From JAABRU01 sp050180235 (lineage in GTDB: Bacteria; Desulfobacterota; Desulfobacteria; Desulfobacterales; Desulfococcaceae), in assembly GCA_050180235.1 (NCBI GenBank), contig JBFXEJ010000091.1, positions 1-27,884 on the forward strand: DNA of 27,884 nucleotides, given 5' to 3'. Position 1 is the first letter of the stretch; each line of letters opens with the position of its first letter. Shown piece by piece: positions 5,250 to 13,633 of the stretch. Both the position numbers and the translations under genes were made by a program. The notes beneath the pieces were generated by a model. The model was not told where the DNA came from. It ran no database searches and saw only the letters and a program-made list of their open reading frames with translations.

Positions 5250-6314
5250 TCAGTATGGTCTTTTTCTCCCTTTGCTGTTTTCCTGCTGATCTGAAGACTG
5301 TATCTGACGGAAATCCGGATACAGCATCCGGCTGATCTGCCTTATCCCCTCTGTCAGACGGAGAGTGGGCCGTGATACCAGAAGTTCATCAATAAGATAG
5401 ACTTCTTTATTTCTGATCGCTTTGATAACCTGAAAACCCGGTTCATTGACAATGACTTCCACAGATACAGGATTCATGGTTCCATGCTGGGCCAGAAAAA
5501 CATCAATTTCACCAGCTTTGGCAAGAATCCGCTCTTTTCCGTAAGCCGCAATATTGGTCTGCCGCATCTGGCTGGCATCTTCCGCAATATTGATGCCGCC
5601 CGCTGTCCGCAGCACAAACATGGACATGGAATCCTTTGAAAAAGTCTTCATCTTGCTGTGAATAGCCTCAAAATATACACGCTTACGCTTTTCCGGGGCA
5701 ATGCTTCTGATCCGTTCCTCTGCTTCCTGCACAGCTTTCTGAAACATGGAGATCATTTTCTCCGCTGCTGCCTCTCTGCCGGTAAGTATTCCCAAATTCC
5801 GCCAGTATTCGTACATGTCACCGGCTCCAACCGGCTGCAGGGAAACAACAGTGATACCGGACTGCTCCAGTTTTTCCACAAAAGGTTTGTAAGCCCGGTC
5901 AATCATGGGGCGCGTCAGCACCAGATCCGGTTTTACAGCCATGAATTTTTCCGCGTCATCATGATAACTGAAAACCTGTCGCGTCAGAGCTTCGGGCGGA
6001 AAGGATTCATTCGCGGACACGCCTATAATCTCTTTGTCCAGTCCCAGTGAAAAAAGATTTTCCGTATGTGCGCCGTACAGGGAGATAATGCGCACAAAAG
6101 GCTTTTCCACGGCAATCTCCCGGTCTGAAAGGTCTTTTACCGTCCCGGCCCATACCGCAGCAGAAAAAAGCATTGCAAAAACCAGTCCCATTCCCAAAAG
6201 AACCGGTATCCTCTTCCTGACACCTGACATCTGACACCGGATACCTGACACCGGATACCTGAAATCTGGCACCTGAGACACCTCCCAATCCGTCATTTTC
6301 TTATTTCCGTACAT
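5250..6314 (-). CDS. Periplasmic metal-chelate binding protein (FecB/BtuF type)
   Basis: This class III periplasmic binding protein follows the pattern FVRIISLYGAHTENLFSLGLDKEIIGVS, later AVKPDLVLTRPMI, a central helix, then DVFLAQHGTMNPVSVEVI and a C-terminal lobe ending in VSRPTLRLTEGIRQISRMLYPD. Such proteins deliver iron chelates, cobalamin or similar ligands to an ABC importer. A signal peptide follows the basic MSGVRKR (PVLLGMGLVFAMLFSAAVWAG). The 28 residues before that Met are encoded by short TGACACC/GGATACC-like tandem repeats, so the true start may be the ATG at 6230 or an ATG at 6296, which has a weak GGAA ribosome site. No permease or ATPase gene is nearby. Confidence 0.82.
   Translation of the reverse strand: MYGNKKMTDWEVSQVPDFRYPVSGIRCQMSGVRKRIPVLLGMGLVFAMLFSAAVWAGTVKDLSDREIAVEKPFVRIISLYGAHTENLFSLGLDKEIIGVSANESFPPEALTRQVFSYHDDAEKFMAVKPDLVLTRPMIDRAYKPFVEKLEQSGITVVSLQPVGAGDMYEYWRNLGILTGREAAAEKMISMFQKAVQEAEERIRSIAPEKRKRVYFEAIHSKMKTFSKDSMSMFVLRTAGGINIAEDASQMRQTNIAAYGKERILAKAGEIDVFLAQHGTMNPVSVEVIVNEPGFQVIKAIRNKEVYLIDELLVSRPTLRLTEGIRQISRMLYPDFRQIQSSDQQENSKGRKRPY
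6220..6283. repeat. Short imperfect tandem repeats (TGACACC / GGATACC)
   Basis: The units TGACACC, TGACATC, TGACACCGGATACC, TGACACCGGATACC, TGAAATC and TGGCACC follow one another at roughly 7-14 base spacing. They encode the odd region before the binding-protein signal peptide (PDFRYPVSGIRCQMSGVR). The array may be a slippage-prone tract that changes the N-terminus or spacing of the start. Confidence 0.65.
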
Positions 6315-6349
6315 GCCGAAATCCGCTTAATTTTTTTCCGCATCATTTA

Positions 6350-6449
6350 GGTGATTTCTGAAAATAAATATCCCGGTTCAGTTCACAGGCACATGGAAAA
6401 AGCTGGAAGCTTTTGATACTTTGGCGGTATATTCTTTTCTGGAAATCAC
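6350..6449 (+). repeat. Dispersed inverted-repeat element R1, copy B
   Basis: The left end GGTGATTTCTGAAAATAAATA and the right end ATTCTTTTCTGGAAATCAC are near-complements. The interior is diverged from copies A and C. The right end overlaps the 3' end of the TIGR00725 gene: its stop codon (TCA on this strand, 6446-6448) lies inside the repeat's terminal AAATCAC. Confidence 0.85.
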
Positions 6450-6946
6450 ATAGGCTCTTTTCCCACAATTTCTTTGATCAAAGAAATAACCTTTTCCGGC
6501 GTATCTGCATAAAAAAGCAGCCCTTTTTCTGCATATTCATCAAACAGTCTGCCCATGTCAGAACGGAAGAGAATCACAGGCCGTCTGTTTTTCAGAGCCA
6601 GAGCCACTTCCGAGACCGTGCCGCTTCCGCCCGGGCAGGCCACCACGACATGACTGGAAAGAACATTGATGGCATTTCTCGCACTTCCCATGCCGGTAAG
6701 CACAGGAATCCGTATATACTCTGACATCTGATCATAATGATCATCCGGCAGAATGCCCAATGTGAGACCTCCGGACTCAAAAGCGCCTTTGGCAGATGCA
6801 TCCATAATTCCGGCTTTTCTGCCGCCGTTGAGCAGAATCCATCCCTGTCCGGCAATGTGTTTTCCCAGATTGTAAGCCATTTCCCTTTCTTCCGGAGAAA
6901 CATTTCCGCCGCCCATGACGCCGACAATCACTGTATTATTTTTCAT
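6446..6946 (-). CDS. TIGR00725 family protein (LOG-like Rossmann fold)
   Basis: This 166-aa protein starts TVIVGVMGGGNVSPEEREMAYNLG. It contains the nucleotide-binding glycines LLNGGRKAGIMDASAKGAF and the family signature ACPGGSGTVSEVALAL (PGGxGTxxE). This is the LOG/SLOG fold shared with lysine-decarboxylase-like phosphoribohydrolases. TIGR00725 members are short and of unknown substrate; a nucleotide or nucleotide-derived ligand is likely. The C-terminal DTPEKVISLIKEIVGKEPM is typical, with its stop supplied by repeat copy B. The ATG at 6946 has a weak AGGAATGA ribosome site. Confidence 0.88.
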   Translation of the reverse strand: MKNNTVIVGVMGGGNVSPEEREMAYNLGKHIAGQGWILLNGGRKAGIMDASAKGAFESGGLTLGILPDDHYDQMSEYIRIPVLTGMGSARNAINVLSSHVVVACPGGSGTVSEVALALKNRRPVILFRSDMGRLFDEYAEKGLLFYADTPEKVISLIKEIVGKEPM

Positions 6947-7010
6947 TTGCTGTTCATTCCTGCATCAGTGGATAAATTGGGAAAAATTGCCTGTGAAAAA
7001 AACAATGTAA

Positions 7011-7111
7011 GGTCATTTATGAAAATAAATATCCCGGTTCAGTTCACAGGCACAGGACACAAGCCGGAAGCCTGTGCTGCTTTGATGGGATATTTTTTTC
7101 TGGAAATCACC
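7011..7111 (+). repeat. Dispersed inverted-repeat element R1, copy C
   Basis: GGTCATTTATGAAAATAAATA at the left pairs with the right-hand TATTTTTTTCTGGAAATCACC. The interior (CACAAGCCGGAAGCCTGTGC) matches copy A and, inverted, copy D. It sits between rsmE and the TIGR00725 gene. Confidence 0.85.
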
Positions 7112-7144
7112 TAACGCATATTCCCCCTTTGTTCAGCATCGCCT

Positions 7145-7912
7145 TCATATGGAAAGATCCCCGAAACAGTGCTGGAGCAGGGTGCAGACCGCAAGTGCGG
7201 CTGTTTCAGCACGCAGAATTCTCGGCCCAAGTCCGGCTGTCTGAAATCCGGCTTTTACAGCCTGATCAATTTCCTCCGGGCTGAATCCGCCTTCCGGGCC
7301 AATGACAGCAAATATGCGCTGATATTCCCGTCTTTTTTCAAATACAAAAGAGTTTGCGGCATATTCCGGATCAGCCGTGCCTTCCCAGAAAATCAGGCGC
7401 AGATCAGAATCCCCCCCCATATTCAGCATTTCTGAAAATGAGACTGTGTCTGTAATTTCCGGAACAATGTTACGTCTGCACTGTTTGAGAGATTCGATGG
7501 CTATCTTTTCCCAGCGATCTTTTCTGCCTTCCATGCGTTTTCTGTCCGGACGGGCAACGGATCGCTGTGCAATAAAGGGAATCCAGCGGTTTATCCCCAG
7601 TTCGGTCATGGGACGCAGCAGATCATCCATTTTCTTTTCTTTGAGAAAGCCCTGCGCTATGGTGATGTGAACAGGGGATTCAACACGGGATTCAATGGAT
7701 GATTCGGCTTCCCGGATGAGAACAGCCCGGACTTCTTCCGCATCTGTATCACTTATCCGGGCATCATATTCCTTTCCTTTTCCGTCAAATACACGGATAA
7801 TATCTCCGGGTTTCAGGCGCAGAACATGTTTCAGATGTCTGACATCCGGGTCAGACAGACGAATCTCTGTCTGTACCGGTTTGATTTCTTCCACAGGAAA
7901 ACGGCGTATCAT
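7145..7912 (-). CDS. rsmE: 16S rRNA (uracil-1498-N3) methyltransferase RsmE
   Basis: This 255-aa SPOUT-class enzyme methylates U1498 of 16S rRNA using S-adenosylmethionine. The N-terminal PUA-like part reads MIRRFPVEEI..VRHLKHVLRLKPGDIIRVFDGKGKEY. The SPOUT knot motifs are IFAVIGPEGGFSPEEI and LGPRILRAETAALA, both diagnostic. MTELGINRWIPFIAQRSVAR is also typical. The ATG at 7912 gives the family's usual MIRRF-like start; a TTG at 7918 with GGAAG four bases upstream is an alternative adding two residues. It is probably constitutive. The neighbours do not share its pathway. Confidence 0.95.
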   Translation of the reverse strand: MIRRFPVEEIKPVQTEIRLSDPDVRHLKHVLRLKPGDIIRVFDGKGKEYDARISDTDAEEVRAVLIREAESSIESRVESPVHITIAQGFLKEKKMDDLLRPMTELGINRWIPFIAQRSVARPDRKRMEGRKDRWEKIAIESLKQCRRNIVPEITDTVSFSEMLNMGGDSDLRLIFWEGTADPEYAANSFVFEKRREYQRIFAVIGPEGGFSPEEIDQAVKAGFQTAGLGPRILRAETAALAVCTLLQHCFGDLSI

Positions 7913-7936
7913 TTCCAATTACTTCCTTCATCCTCT

Positions 7937-8015
7937 GTCATTCCGGAGAAAACCGGAATCCGGTGATTTCACATGTTCCGGCTACCGGCTTTCTCCGGTA
8001 TGACGGTGTGTAACA
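7937..8015. repeat. Dispersed repeat R2 (CGTCATTCCGGCGAAAGCCGG type), copy 1
   Basis: GTCATTCCGGAGAAAACCGG and CCGGCTTTCTCCGGTATGAC form a large inverted repeat, ending near GTGTAACATT. Related elements, with better ends CTGATGTTACGCC / GGCGTAACATCAG, occur at 18093, 23317 and 24835. It sits between rsmE and the M16 protease gene. Confidence 0.75.
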
Positions 8016-8019
8016 TTGG

Positions 8020-10959
8020 TTACTTCCGCTTTTCTGCTGAGGTTTTGTCCGAAACTGCATCCGCGGGTTTGGCTACAATCACTGCGGCTTTTTTGTTATC
8101 CAGATATTTCCGGGCCATTTCTGCAATATCCTCCACACTGATGGACGCATAATCTTCTGCAATGGTGCGGCTCCATTCAATCTGTTCCGGATGACGGGAA
8201 CAATCCGTAAGAACAGTATTCAGCCAGTAGGTATTCTCCCGGAGCATATCCTTAATCCCGGTGAGAGAGGGTTCAACTGCCCGGTGCAGTTCATCCGCGG
8301 TGATTCCTTTTTCTGCCATATCTGCTGCAATGTTTTTCAGCCCGCTTAACACTTTTTGTACTTCATCCGGATTGACCGTAATCACAGCATGAAACACACC
8401 GTATCCGGGATATGCTCTTGATGGTTCATTATAGGCATGGGGGGAATAGGCAGCACCCAGTTTTTCCCGGATAAGTTCCCTGAGTCTGTCAGAATAAACC
8501 CGTGCAAGAATGGAAATGCGGCGGGTGCGGGCAATATCCCACATATCATCGGTCGGATATGTCATCTGAACCATTGCTTTGGGAATATTGCTCTGCACAG
8601 GGATTTCCAAAGATTCTCCTGCGGGAAAACCGGGCTGATCTATTCTTTCCTTAACAGAATACCCGGATTTCAGGGGAATGGTTCCGAAATATTTCGCGGC
8701 CAGAGCAATAACGGTGTCAGGATCAAAATCGCCCACTATGGACAGTTCATAAGGTCTTTTCTCCAATCCGCTGCGAATCCATTTCTGCACATCCGCAAGT
8801 TTCAGTTTTTTAAACGCCTCATACTCCGGCATTCCGAAACGGCTGTCCCCGCGTGCCAGAAAGCGGTTTCCGAAAAGAGGCATGGCTCCGTCCACAGTGC
8901 GGGACATTTCCTGATATGTCTGTGCGAGTCTTTCCATGCTCAGCAAATATGCATCTTCCCGGAATCCCGGATCATTCACAAATGCGTACAGCAGTTGGAA
9001 CATAAGCCGGGTTTCTTCGGATACGCTTTTGGCCTCAAAAGAAAAATACTCCTGACTGGCAGCGAAACGCACACGCGTGTTTTTCCCGGCCAAAGCACGT
9101 TCAAGTTCATCTGAGGTCAGTGCGCCCAGTCCGCTTTCATTGATCAGGGCATGGCTCAGTATGCCCATCCCGGGTTTGTCCGCAGGTTCGGAAGACTGAC
9201 CGGAACCGAAAGTAAGACGGGCAATGATTTCATTGTCTGTAAAATCAGTCTGTTTCAGGTTCAGCCGGAAACCGTTTTCAAATGAAATCTGTATAATTCC
9301 CTGATCTGTGATGTTATTGCGGAATGAAATTCTGCCTGTCTCTTCCGGTTCCGGCAGATAGGGAAACTCTGCATTTTTTTCCGGGTCAGGCGCAGAAACA
9401 GGCATCCGGGTGCTTTCCTCATACACAGAAAGAATCATTTCCTCAGCAGGCATTTCCAGAGATTTCAAATCTGCATTCCCGGTCACCAGAATCAGGCGGT
9501 GATCCGGAGACCAGATATTCCGAAATGCCTGATTCACATCTTCCAAAGCAAGAGCGGTTATAACAGGTTCATATAAATCTTTTTCCTGCTGCGGAGACTG
9601 AAACACCCGTTCTGTACTCAGATTCTGCATTATGGCATTGGCCAGTGAAGTGCTCTCCCGCGTTCCCGCATTTTTCACAGCTTTGTCCATTTGTGCCAGC
9701 AGTTCTTTTTTCACCCTGTCCAGTTCTCCGGATGTGAAGCCGTATTTAAGTGCTGTTCTCAGGGTCTGCTCCAGGGTGCTTATTGTTTTTTCCCAGTTTT
9801 CCGGACTGCATTTTGCGCTGATTGCCCCATAGGTAAAGTATTTTGCATACACATCTGAACTGACAGAGGCATCTGTGAATGGTGAATCCGGTTTCCGGAT
9901 CAGGGTTTCCAGCCGGTTCTGAACTATCCGGTCGGCCATGCCCCGGATCAGATATTTTTTCTGATAAGCAAATGAATCCGGCTCCGGCTCGGTTCTTTCC
10001 AGCACCTCAATGGTGATTTCCGTATTTCCGTTTTCAGATTCATGATGGTAAAATGCTGCAATGCCGGTATGATCAGTCAGTCCCGGATCAGGTTCTGCTT
10101 TGGCAGGCGTTCTGGGCCGCAAAGGGGAAAACCTCTCTGAAACAAGAGACCGGGCAGTTTCCGTATCCATATCTCCGACCATCACCAGAATCATTTTTTC
10201 CGGCCGGTACCAGGTATCATAATAGGCTTTCAGATGTTCACTTCCGGATTTTTCCACCACTTCCTTTGTTCCAATGGGAATCCGCCGGGGAATCAGGGTG
10301 TCCGGCAGTTCAAAGGATATGGTTTTCACAAAGGTTCGGTAATCCGCAGAATCCCGTGACCGCATTTCCGCAAGGATGACCCTGCGCTCCCGATCCACTT
10401 CGGATTCCAGCAGAAGTGCGCTGTTAGCGTAATCATACATGACCAGCAGACCGTCTCTGATACTTTGCGCATCGGATTTGGGCAGGAGCACATCATACAC
10501 GGTTTCACGAAAACCGGTATGCGCATTCGCGTCCGGCCCGAAATCCATGCCAATGCTCTGGAAGTATTTCACCAGTTCACCGGGTTTGAAATGCTCTGAT
10601 CCGTTGAACAGCATATGCTCCAGAAAATGGGCCAGCCCGCGCTGTTCCTCTGTCTCATGCAGGGAACCGGCCAGCACCTGCAGGTGCATACTAACCCGGT
10701 CTCTGGGCGTGGTGTTTTTCATCAGCACATAGCGCAGTCCGTTGTCCAGTTTTCCGAAAATCAGGGAAGGATCAGGGGGCAGATCGCTGTTTTCATGGGG
10801 CCAGTCTGCGGAAACAGCATGATTTTTCTGCTTTGTCTCCAAATTTTTGCCGGATTGTTCCTGCCCGGTGAAAGAGGTGCAGGAAAACGTTGAAAATGTA
10901 AAGATCACCGCAATAATAGCGATAATCTGTGTCAGCCATCTTAAATACTGTCTTTGCAT
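8020..10959 (-). CDS. M16 family zinc metalloprotease (pitrilysin type), envelope-anchored
   Basis: This 979-aa protein has the inverted zinc motif HFLEH (111-115, in EQRGLAHFLEHMLFNGSEHF) with the downstream glutamate region (LLESEVDRERRVILAEMR), as in insulinase and pitrilysin. Two M16 halves are seen: a catalytic N-terminal half and a C-terminal half lacking the zinc motif (from about KLADVQKWIRSGLEKRPYELSIVGDFD). The start at 10959 follows AAAGGAG; the extra upstream 23 codons are unlikely. The N-terminus has a hydrophobic segment ending STFSC, a possible though non-ideal lipoprotein cleavage site at C27. It probably degrades or processes peptides in the periplasm. It stands alone, with no partner M16 gene visible. 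Confidence 0.93.
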   Translation of the reverse strand: MQRQYLRWLTQIIAIIAVIFTFSTFSCTSFTGQEQSGKNLETKQKNHAVSADWPHENSDLPPDPSLIFGKLDNGLRYVLMKNTTPRDRVSMHLQVLAGSLHETEEQRGLAHFLEHMLFNGSEHFKPGELVKYFQSIGMDFGPDANAHTGFRETVYDVLLPKSDAQSIRDGLLVMYDYANSALLLESEVDRERRVILAEMRSRDSADYRTFVKTISFELPDTLIPRRIPIGTKEVVEKSGSEHLKAYYDTWYRPEKMILVMVGDMDTETARSLVSERFSPLRPRTPAKAEPDPGLTDHTGIAAFYHHESENGNTEITIEVLERTEPEPDSFAYQKKYLIRGMADRIVQNRLETLIRKPDSPFTDASVSSDVYAKYFTYGAISAKCSPENWEKTISTLEQTLRTALKYGFTSGELDRVKKELLAQMDKAVKNAGTRESTSLANAIMQNLSTERVFQSPQQEKDLYEPVITALALEDVNQAFRNIWSPDHRLILVTGNADLKSLEMPAEEMILSVYEESTRMPVSAPDPEKNAEFPYLPEPEETGRISFRNNITDQGIIQISFENGFRLNLKQTDFTDNEIIARLTFGSGQSSEPADKPGMGILSHALINESGLGALTSDELERALAGKNTRVRFAASQEYFSFEAKSVSEETRLMFQLLYAFVNDPGFREDAYLLSMERLAQTYQEMSRTVDGAMPLFGNRFLARGDSRFGMPEYEAFKKLKLADVQKWIRSGLEKRPYELSIVGDFDPDTVIALAAKYFGTIPLKSGYSVKERIDQPGFPAGESLEIPVQSNIPKAMVQMTYPTDDMWDIARTRRISILARVYSDRLRELIREKLGAAYSPHAYNEPSRAYPGYGVFHAVITVNPDEVQKVLSGLKNIAADMAEKGITADELHRAVEPSLTGIKDMLRENTYWLNTVLTDCSRHPEQIEWSRTIAEDYASISVEDIAEMARKYLDNKKAAVIVAKPADAVSDKTSAEKRK

Positions 10960-11546
10960 AACAACTCCTTTTTTTTGAAACCTGAAATCTGAAAACAGAT
11001 CCGGGCTCATCCCGCCATTTTTCATCATTTTTCAGACTGTGGAAATCAAATATGGATTTTCTGAATCTGTACGGCATACAGAAATCCGACTGTCCTCCCT
11101 GTCCGGTTCTTTTCAAAATCGTGACAGTGCTTTGTCAGCATTGAATCTGTGAACACAGACTTTGCGCCTTCTTTGCGTACTTTGGGTTTTGTAAAAAATA
11201 ACCTGTACAATTTTCCTGTCTGAAAACCCTAAGGGTTTTGGAAACCCTTAGGGTTTGGAAAAGTTTATTTTGATACAGACCATTAGGGTTAAAATTCACA
11301 AAATCGGACCTGACAGAGCAATGGATTTCCACCTGATTCTTTCATCACCGGATCTCCGGCTTTCCCGGTCAATGTTTTTCTGCTGCCTCATAAGAAAGAA
11401 TTTAGCATTATGTTCAATTTCTTTCAACCACAAAATCAGCCAGACCATGGAATATGCAAACTGTTGCTCTTTGAAAAACAAAATCAGACCGGGCATATTT
11501 CCGAAATGCGAAAATAAAATTATGTAACTGATGCCACACAATGTCA
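10960..11546. other. Long noncoding spacer upstream of the M16 gene
   Basis: No credible gene is seen on either strand. It holds the M16 upstream region, a stretch with repeated CTTTGCG-like words at about 11160-11183 (a common type of bacterial spacer repeat), and the AGGGTTT palindromes described separately. Downstream of the palindromes it is AT-rich without further structure until element R1 copy D. Confidence 0.5.
11223..11256. repeat. Paired AAACCCT/AGGGTTT palindromes
   Basis: AAAACCCT-A-AGGGTTTT (11223-11239) is a perfect 8-bp-arm inverted repeat. It is followed at once by AAACCCT-T-AGGGTTT, the same sequence on the other strand. Each unit can form a hairpin and the two can also pair with each other. 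A further half site TTAGGGTT lies near 11283. Function unknown. Confidence 0.75.
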
Positions 11547-11644
11547 GGTGATTTCCAGAAAAGAATATCCCGCCAAAGCAGCACAGGCTTCCGGCTTTGC
11601 CTGTGCCTTTGAACTGAACGGGATATTTATTTTCATAAATCACC
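11547..11644 (-). repeat. Dispersed inverted-repeat element R1, copy D (inverted)
   Basis: Read on the minus strand this is GGTGATTTATGAAAATAAATA ... CACAGG..AAGCCGGAAGCCTGTGCTGCTTTGGCGGGATATTC ... GGAAATCACC, the same plan as copies A and C but in the opposite orientation. The termini GGTGATTT/AAATCACC are perfect complements. Its orientation change shows that the element disperses as a unit. Confidence 0.88.
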
Positions 11645-11704
11645 TTATCATAACGGAGGAGAAAGCGCTAAGAGATTCTTCAATCCCGGATTATCTGAGA
11701 AAAC

Positions 11705-11737
11705 AAAAAAAGGGGATCCGCCCGGAAGCAGATCCCC
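11705..11737 (-). terminator. Rho-independent terminator of tRNA-Val
   Basis: GGGGATC (11712-11718) pairs with GATCCCC (11731-11737). On the minus strand the stem is followed by a run of T (complement of the A tract at 11705-11711). It lies 11 bases after the tRNA CCA end, so it terminates the tRNA transcript. Confidence 0.88.
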
Positions 11738-11748
11738 TGAATTTTCTG

Positions 11749-11823
11749 TGGTGGGCGATACTGGATTTGAACCAGTGGCTTCTACCGTGTGAAGGTAGCA
11801 CTCTCCCGCTGAGTTAATCGCCC
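11749..11823 (-). tRNA. tRNA-Val (anticodon CAC)
   Basis: On the minus strand GGGCGAT...ATCGCCC forms the acceptor stem. The D arm is CTCAGCGGGAGAG, the anticodon arm is CTACC-TTCACAC-GGTAG giving anticodon CAC (Val, GUG codons), and the T arm is CTGGTTCAAATCCAG. CCA is encoded in the DNA. Length 75 with CCA. A strong terminator follows, so it is a single-gene transcript. Confidence 0.95.
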
Positions 11824-12130
11824 TGAAGAATAGTTGCTTTATATACCCGTTTATGTCCGCAGGTCAAGTGTTTTTTTCCATTCTTTTCTCTGCTCTGTAA
11901 TTGTCAGAATTTCAGGGGCTGAGAGGCCCTGCCACCTGTTTTTGCACACAGTGTGCCAAATTTGCGCACAGGTCAATTGACTTCATACAGAGCTTCTGCT
12001 ATTCGTACCGGTACAGCAATTAGGTAATTCTTTATGGGATGGCTGCCGAACTGAAGGTTTGGGAGCATGAAACGGGTTTTGTGTGTCTGCCGGACTTTAA
12101 GTCCGGCACTCAGAACGGATATTGGCCAAA
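11824..12130. other. Divergent regulatory spacer between tRNA-Val and the kinase operon
   Basis: No gene is seen. It should hold the tRNA promoter (leftward) and the operon promoter (rightward). Two short palindromes stand out: GCACAC-A-GTGTGC (11944-11956) and GTACCGGTAC (12005-12014), which flank the candidate promoter at 11977-12005 and could be protein-binding sites. Confidence 0.45.
11977..12005 (+). promoter_or_regulatory. Candidate sigma-70 promoter of the kinase operon
   Basis: TTGACT at 11977-11982 and TATTCG at 12000-12005 are 17 bp apart, with TG one base before the -10 (extended -10 type). The -10 is weak, so the call is tentative. It lies about 125 bp before the histidine kinase start, between two short palindromes. 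Confidence 0.35.
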
Positions 12131-13609
12131 ATGAAATTAGGAAGCGGCATTACAGGAAAATTTCTGGGATGGTACTCCCTTTTTGTTCTGATATATTTCG
12201 GAACCGTGCTGGTGCTGTATATCAATGTACACCGGATGATGAACATATCGGAAACCATTGTGAACAGGCATGACAAAATTTCTTCTGCGGCAAAAAGGAT
12301 TTTTGAAAATCTCCTGAGCATGGAGGAGCATGAAAAAAAATTTGCCCTGCTGAAAAAAAATGAATACCGTGATTATTTTATCCTTGCGTGCAGAGAATTT
12401 GAGACAAATCTTTCAGAAATCATCCAAACCGAATCCGGCGATAAAGGCATTGCGGAGCAGTGGAAAGAACTTGAGCAGAATTACCGCAGCTTTGATCTGC
12501 GGCCCAAAGCCCTTTCCCAATCCCCGGACAATAGCTTATGGATTCCGGAGGATGAACTGGATAAGTGGAGAAGACTGGTTGCCGAGGCCCGAACCCGGAA
12601 CGAACAGGATATGGAGATGGCAAATCTGGAACTCAACCGCCGGGGTTCCTTTACCGTGCGGAGCGGCCTGGCCGGGCTGGGGATTTCCGTCCTGATCGGG
12701 CTGCTCGGCAGTCTGCTCCTGGCCCATTCCATGCTCCGTCCCCTGCGGGAACTGAGCCTTTGGATTCGCGGCATTTCCTATGACCGTCCCATTGATCCCA
12801 TTGTCATAAATTCAAAAGATGAATTCGGAGAACTGGCCTCTGCTTTTAATGAAATGGCATTCCGGCTCAGGGTGGAACAGGGGCTGCGTTCTGATTTTAT
12901 TTCCATGCTCAGTCATGAAATCCGGACGCCCCTGACATCCATACGGGAATCCGTGAATCTCATCCGTGAGGGACTGATGGGCAGCATAAATGAACGGCAG
13001 GGGAAATTTCTTGAAATTGCGGGTACGGAAATCGGAAGAGTCTGTGATTTGCTCAACCGTGTAATGCAGGTTTCCTATCTGGAATCCGGGGCTTTGGATT
13101 TGCACCCCTCCCGGATTTCTCCCCTGACAGTGGCTGAAAGAAGCGCGGAACAGATCAGAAGTTCAGCGGAATTCAAAGGCATTTCTCTGGAAATTCAGAT
13201 TCCTTCTGATATTCCGGATGTAAGCGGTGATGAAAAATATCTGGCCCAGGTTTTTTCCAATCTGCTGGGAAATGCCATAAAATTTTCCCCTCCGGGCAGT
13301 AAAATCACTGTCAGCGCGGACAGGGACACTGATCCCTCAAATGTGCTGTTTTCCGTGTCTGACAACGGGCCGGGAATCAATGCTGACGAGCTTCCCTTTA
13401 TTTTCAACCGTTATTACCGTGCCAAAGGGGTTCGGGAACATACGGACGGCACAGGACTGGGACTGAGTATAGCCAGGCATATTGTTGAAGCCCACCGGGG
13501 AAAAATCCGGGTAATCAGCAAAGCCGGAAAAGGCACCGCTTTCCTGTTCACTCTTCCTGCCGCATCCGAAAGCGGAGAGCAGGAACAGGAATCATATGCA
13601 GGATACTGA
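12131..13609 (+). CDS. HAMP-domain sensor histidine kinase (GlrK/QseE-like)
   Basis: This 492-aa inner-membrane kinase has a first membrane helix at about 13-33 and a periplasmic region of about 140 residues rich in charged helices. A second helix (GLAGLGISVLIGLLGSLLLAH, about 179-199) is followed by a HAMP linker (MLRPLRELSLWIRG..DEFGELASAFNEM). The HisKA H-box is SHEIRTPLTSI with H262. The ATPase boxes are NLLGNAIKFS, DNGPGI, FNRYY and GTGLGLSIA. The start at ATG 12131 is chosen; a TTG at 12122 is also in frame. It is followed after 24 bp by a lipoprotein gene and then a sigma-54 regulator, the same order as glrK-yfhG-glrR in enterobacteria. Its expected role is to phosphorylate that regulator in response to an envelope signal. 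Confidence 0.93.
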   Translation: MKLGSGITGKFLGWYSLFVLIYFGTVLVLYINVHRMMNISETIVNRHDKISSAAKRIFENLLSMEEHEKKFALLKKNEYRDYFILACREFETNLSEIIQTESGDKGIAEQWKELEQNYRSFDLRPKALSQSPDNSLWIPEDELDKWRRLVAEARTRNEQDMEMANLELNRRGSFTVRSGLAGLGISVLIGLLGSLLLAHSMLRPLRELSLWIRGISYDRPIDPIVINSKDEFGELASAFNEMAFRLRVEQGLRSDFISMLSHEIRTPLTSIRESVNLIREGLMGSINERQGKFLEIAGTEIGRVCDLLNRVMQVSYLESGALDLHPSRISPLTVAERSAEQIRSSAEFKGISLEIQIPSDIPDVSGDEKYLAQVFSNLLGNAIKFSPPGSKITVSADRDTDPSNVLFSVSDNGPGINADELPFIFNRYYRAKGVREHTDGTGLGLSIARHIVEAHRGKIRVISKAGKGTAFLFTLPAASESGEQEQESYAGY

Positions 13610-13633
13610 ACCCGGACAAAGGATATTTTTTAT

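Noticed and set aside
5658..6050. Plus-strand open frame of 130 codons
   Set aside because: It is antisense to the periplasmic binding protein gene, with no domain recognised.
8437..9114. Plus-strand open frame of 225 codons
   Set aside because: It lies wholly antisense to the M16 protease gene, with no ribosome site or recognisable domain.
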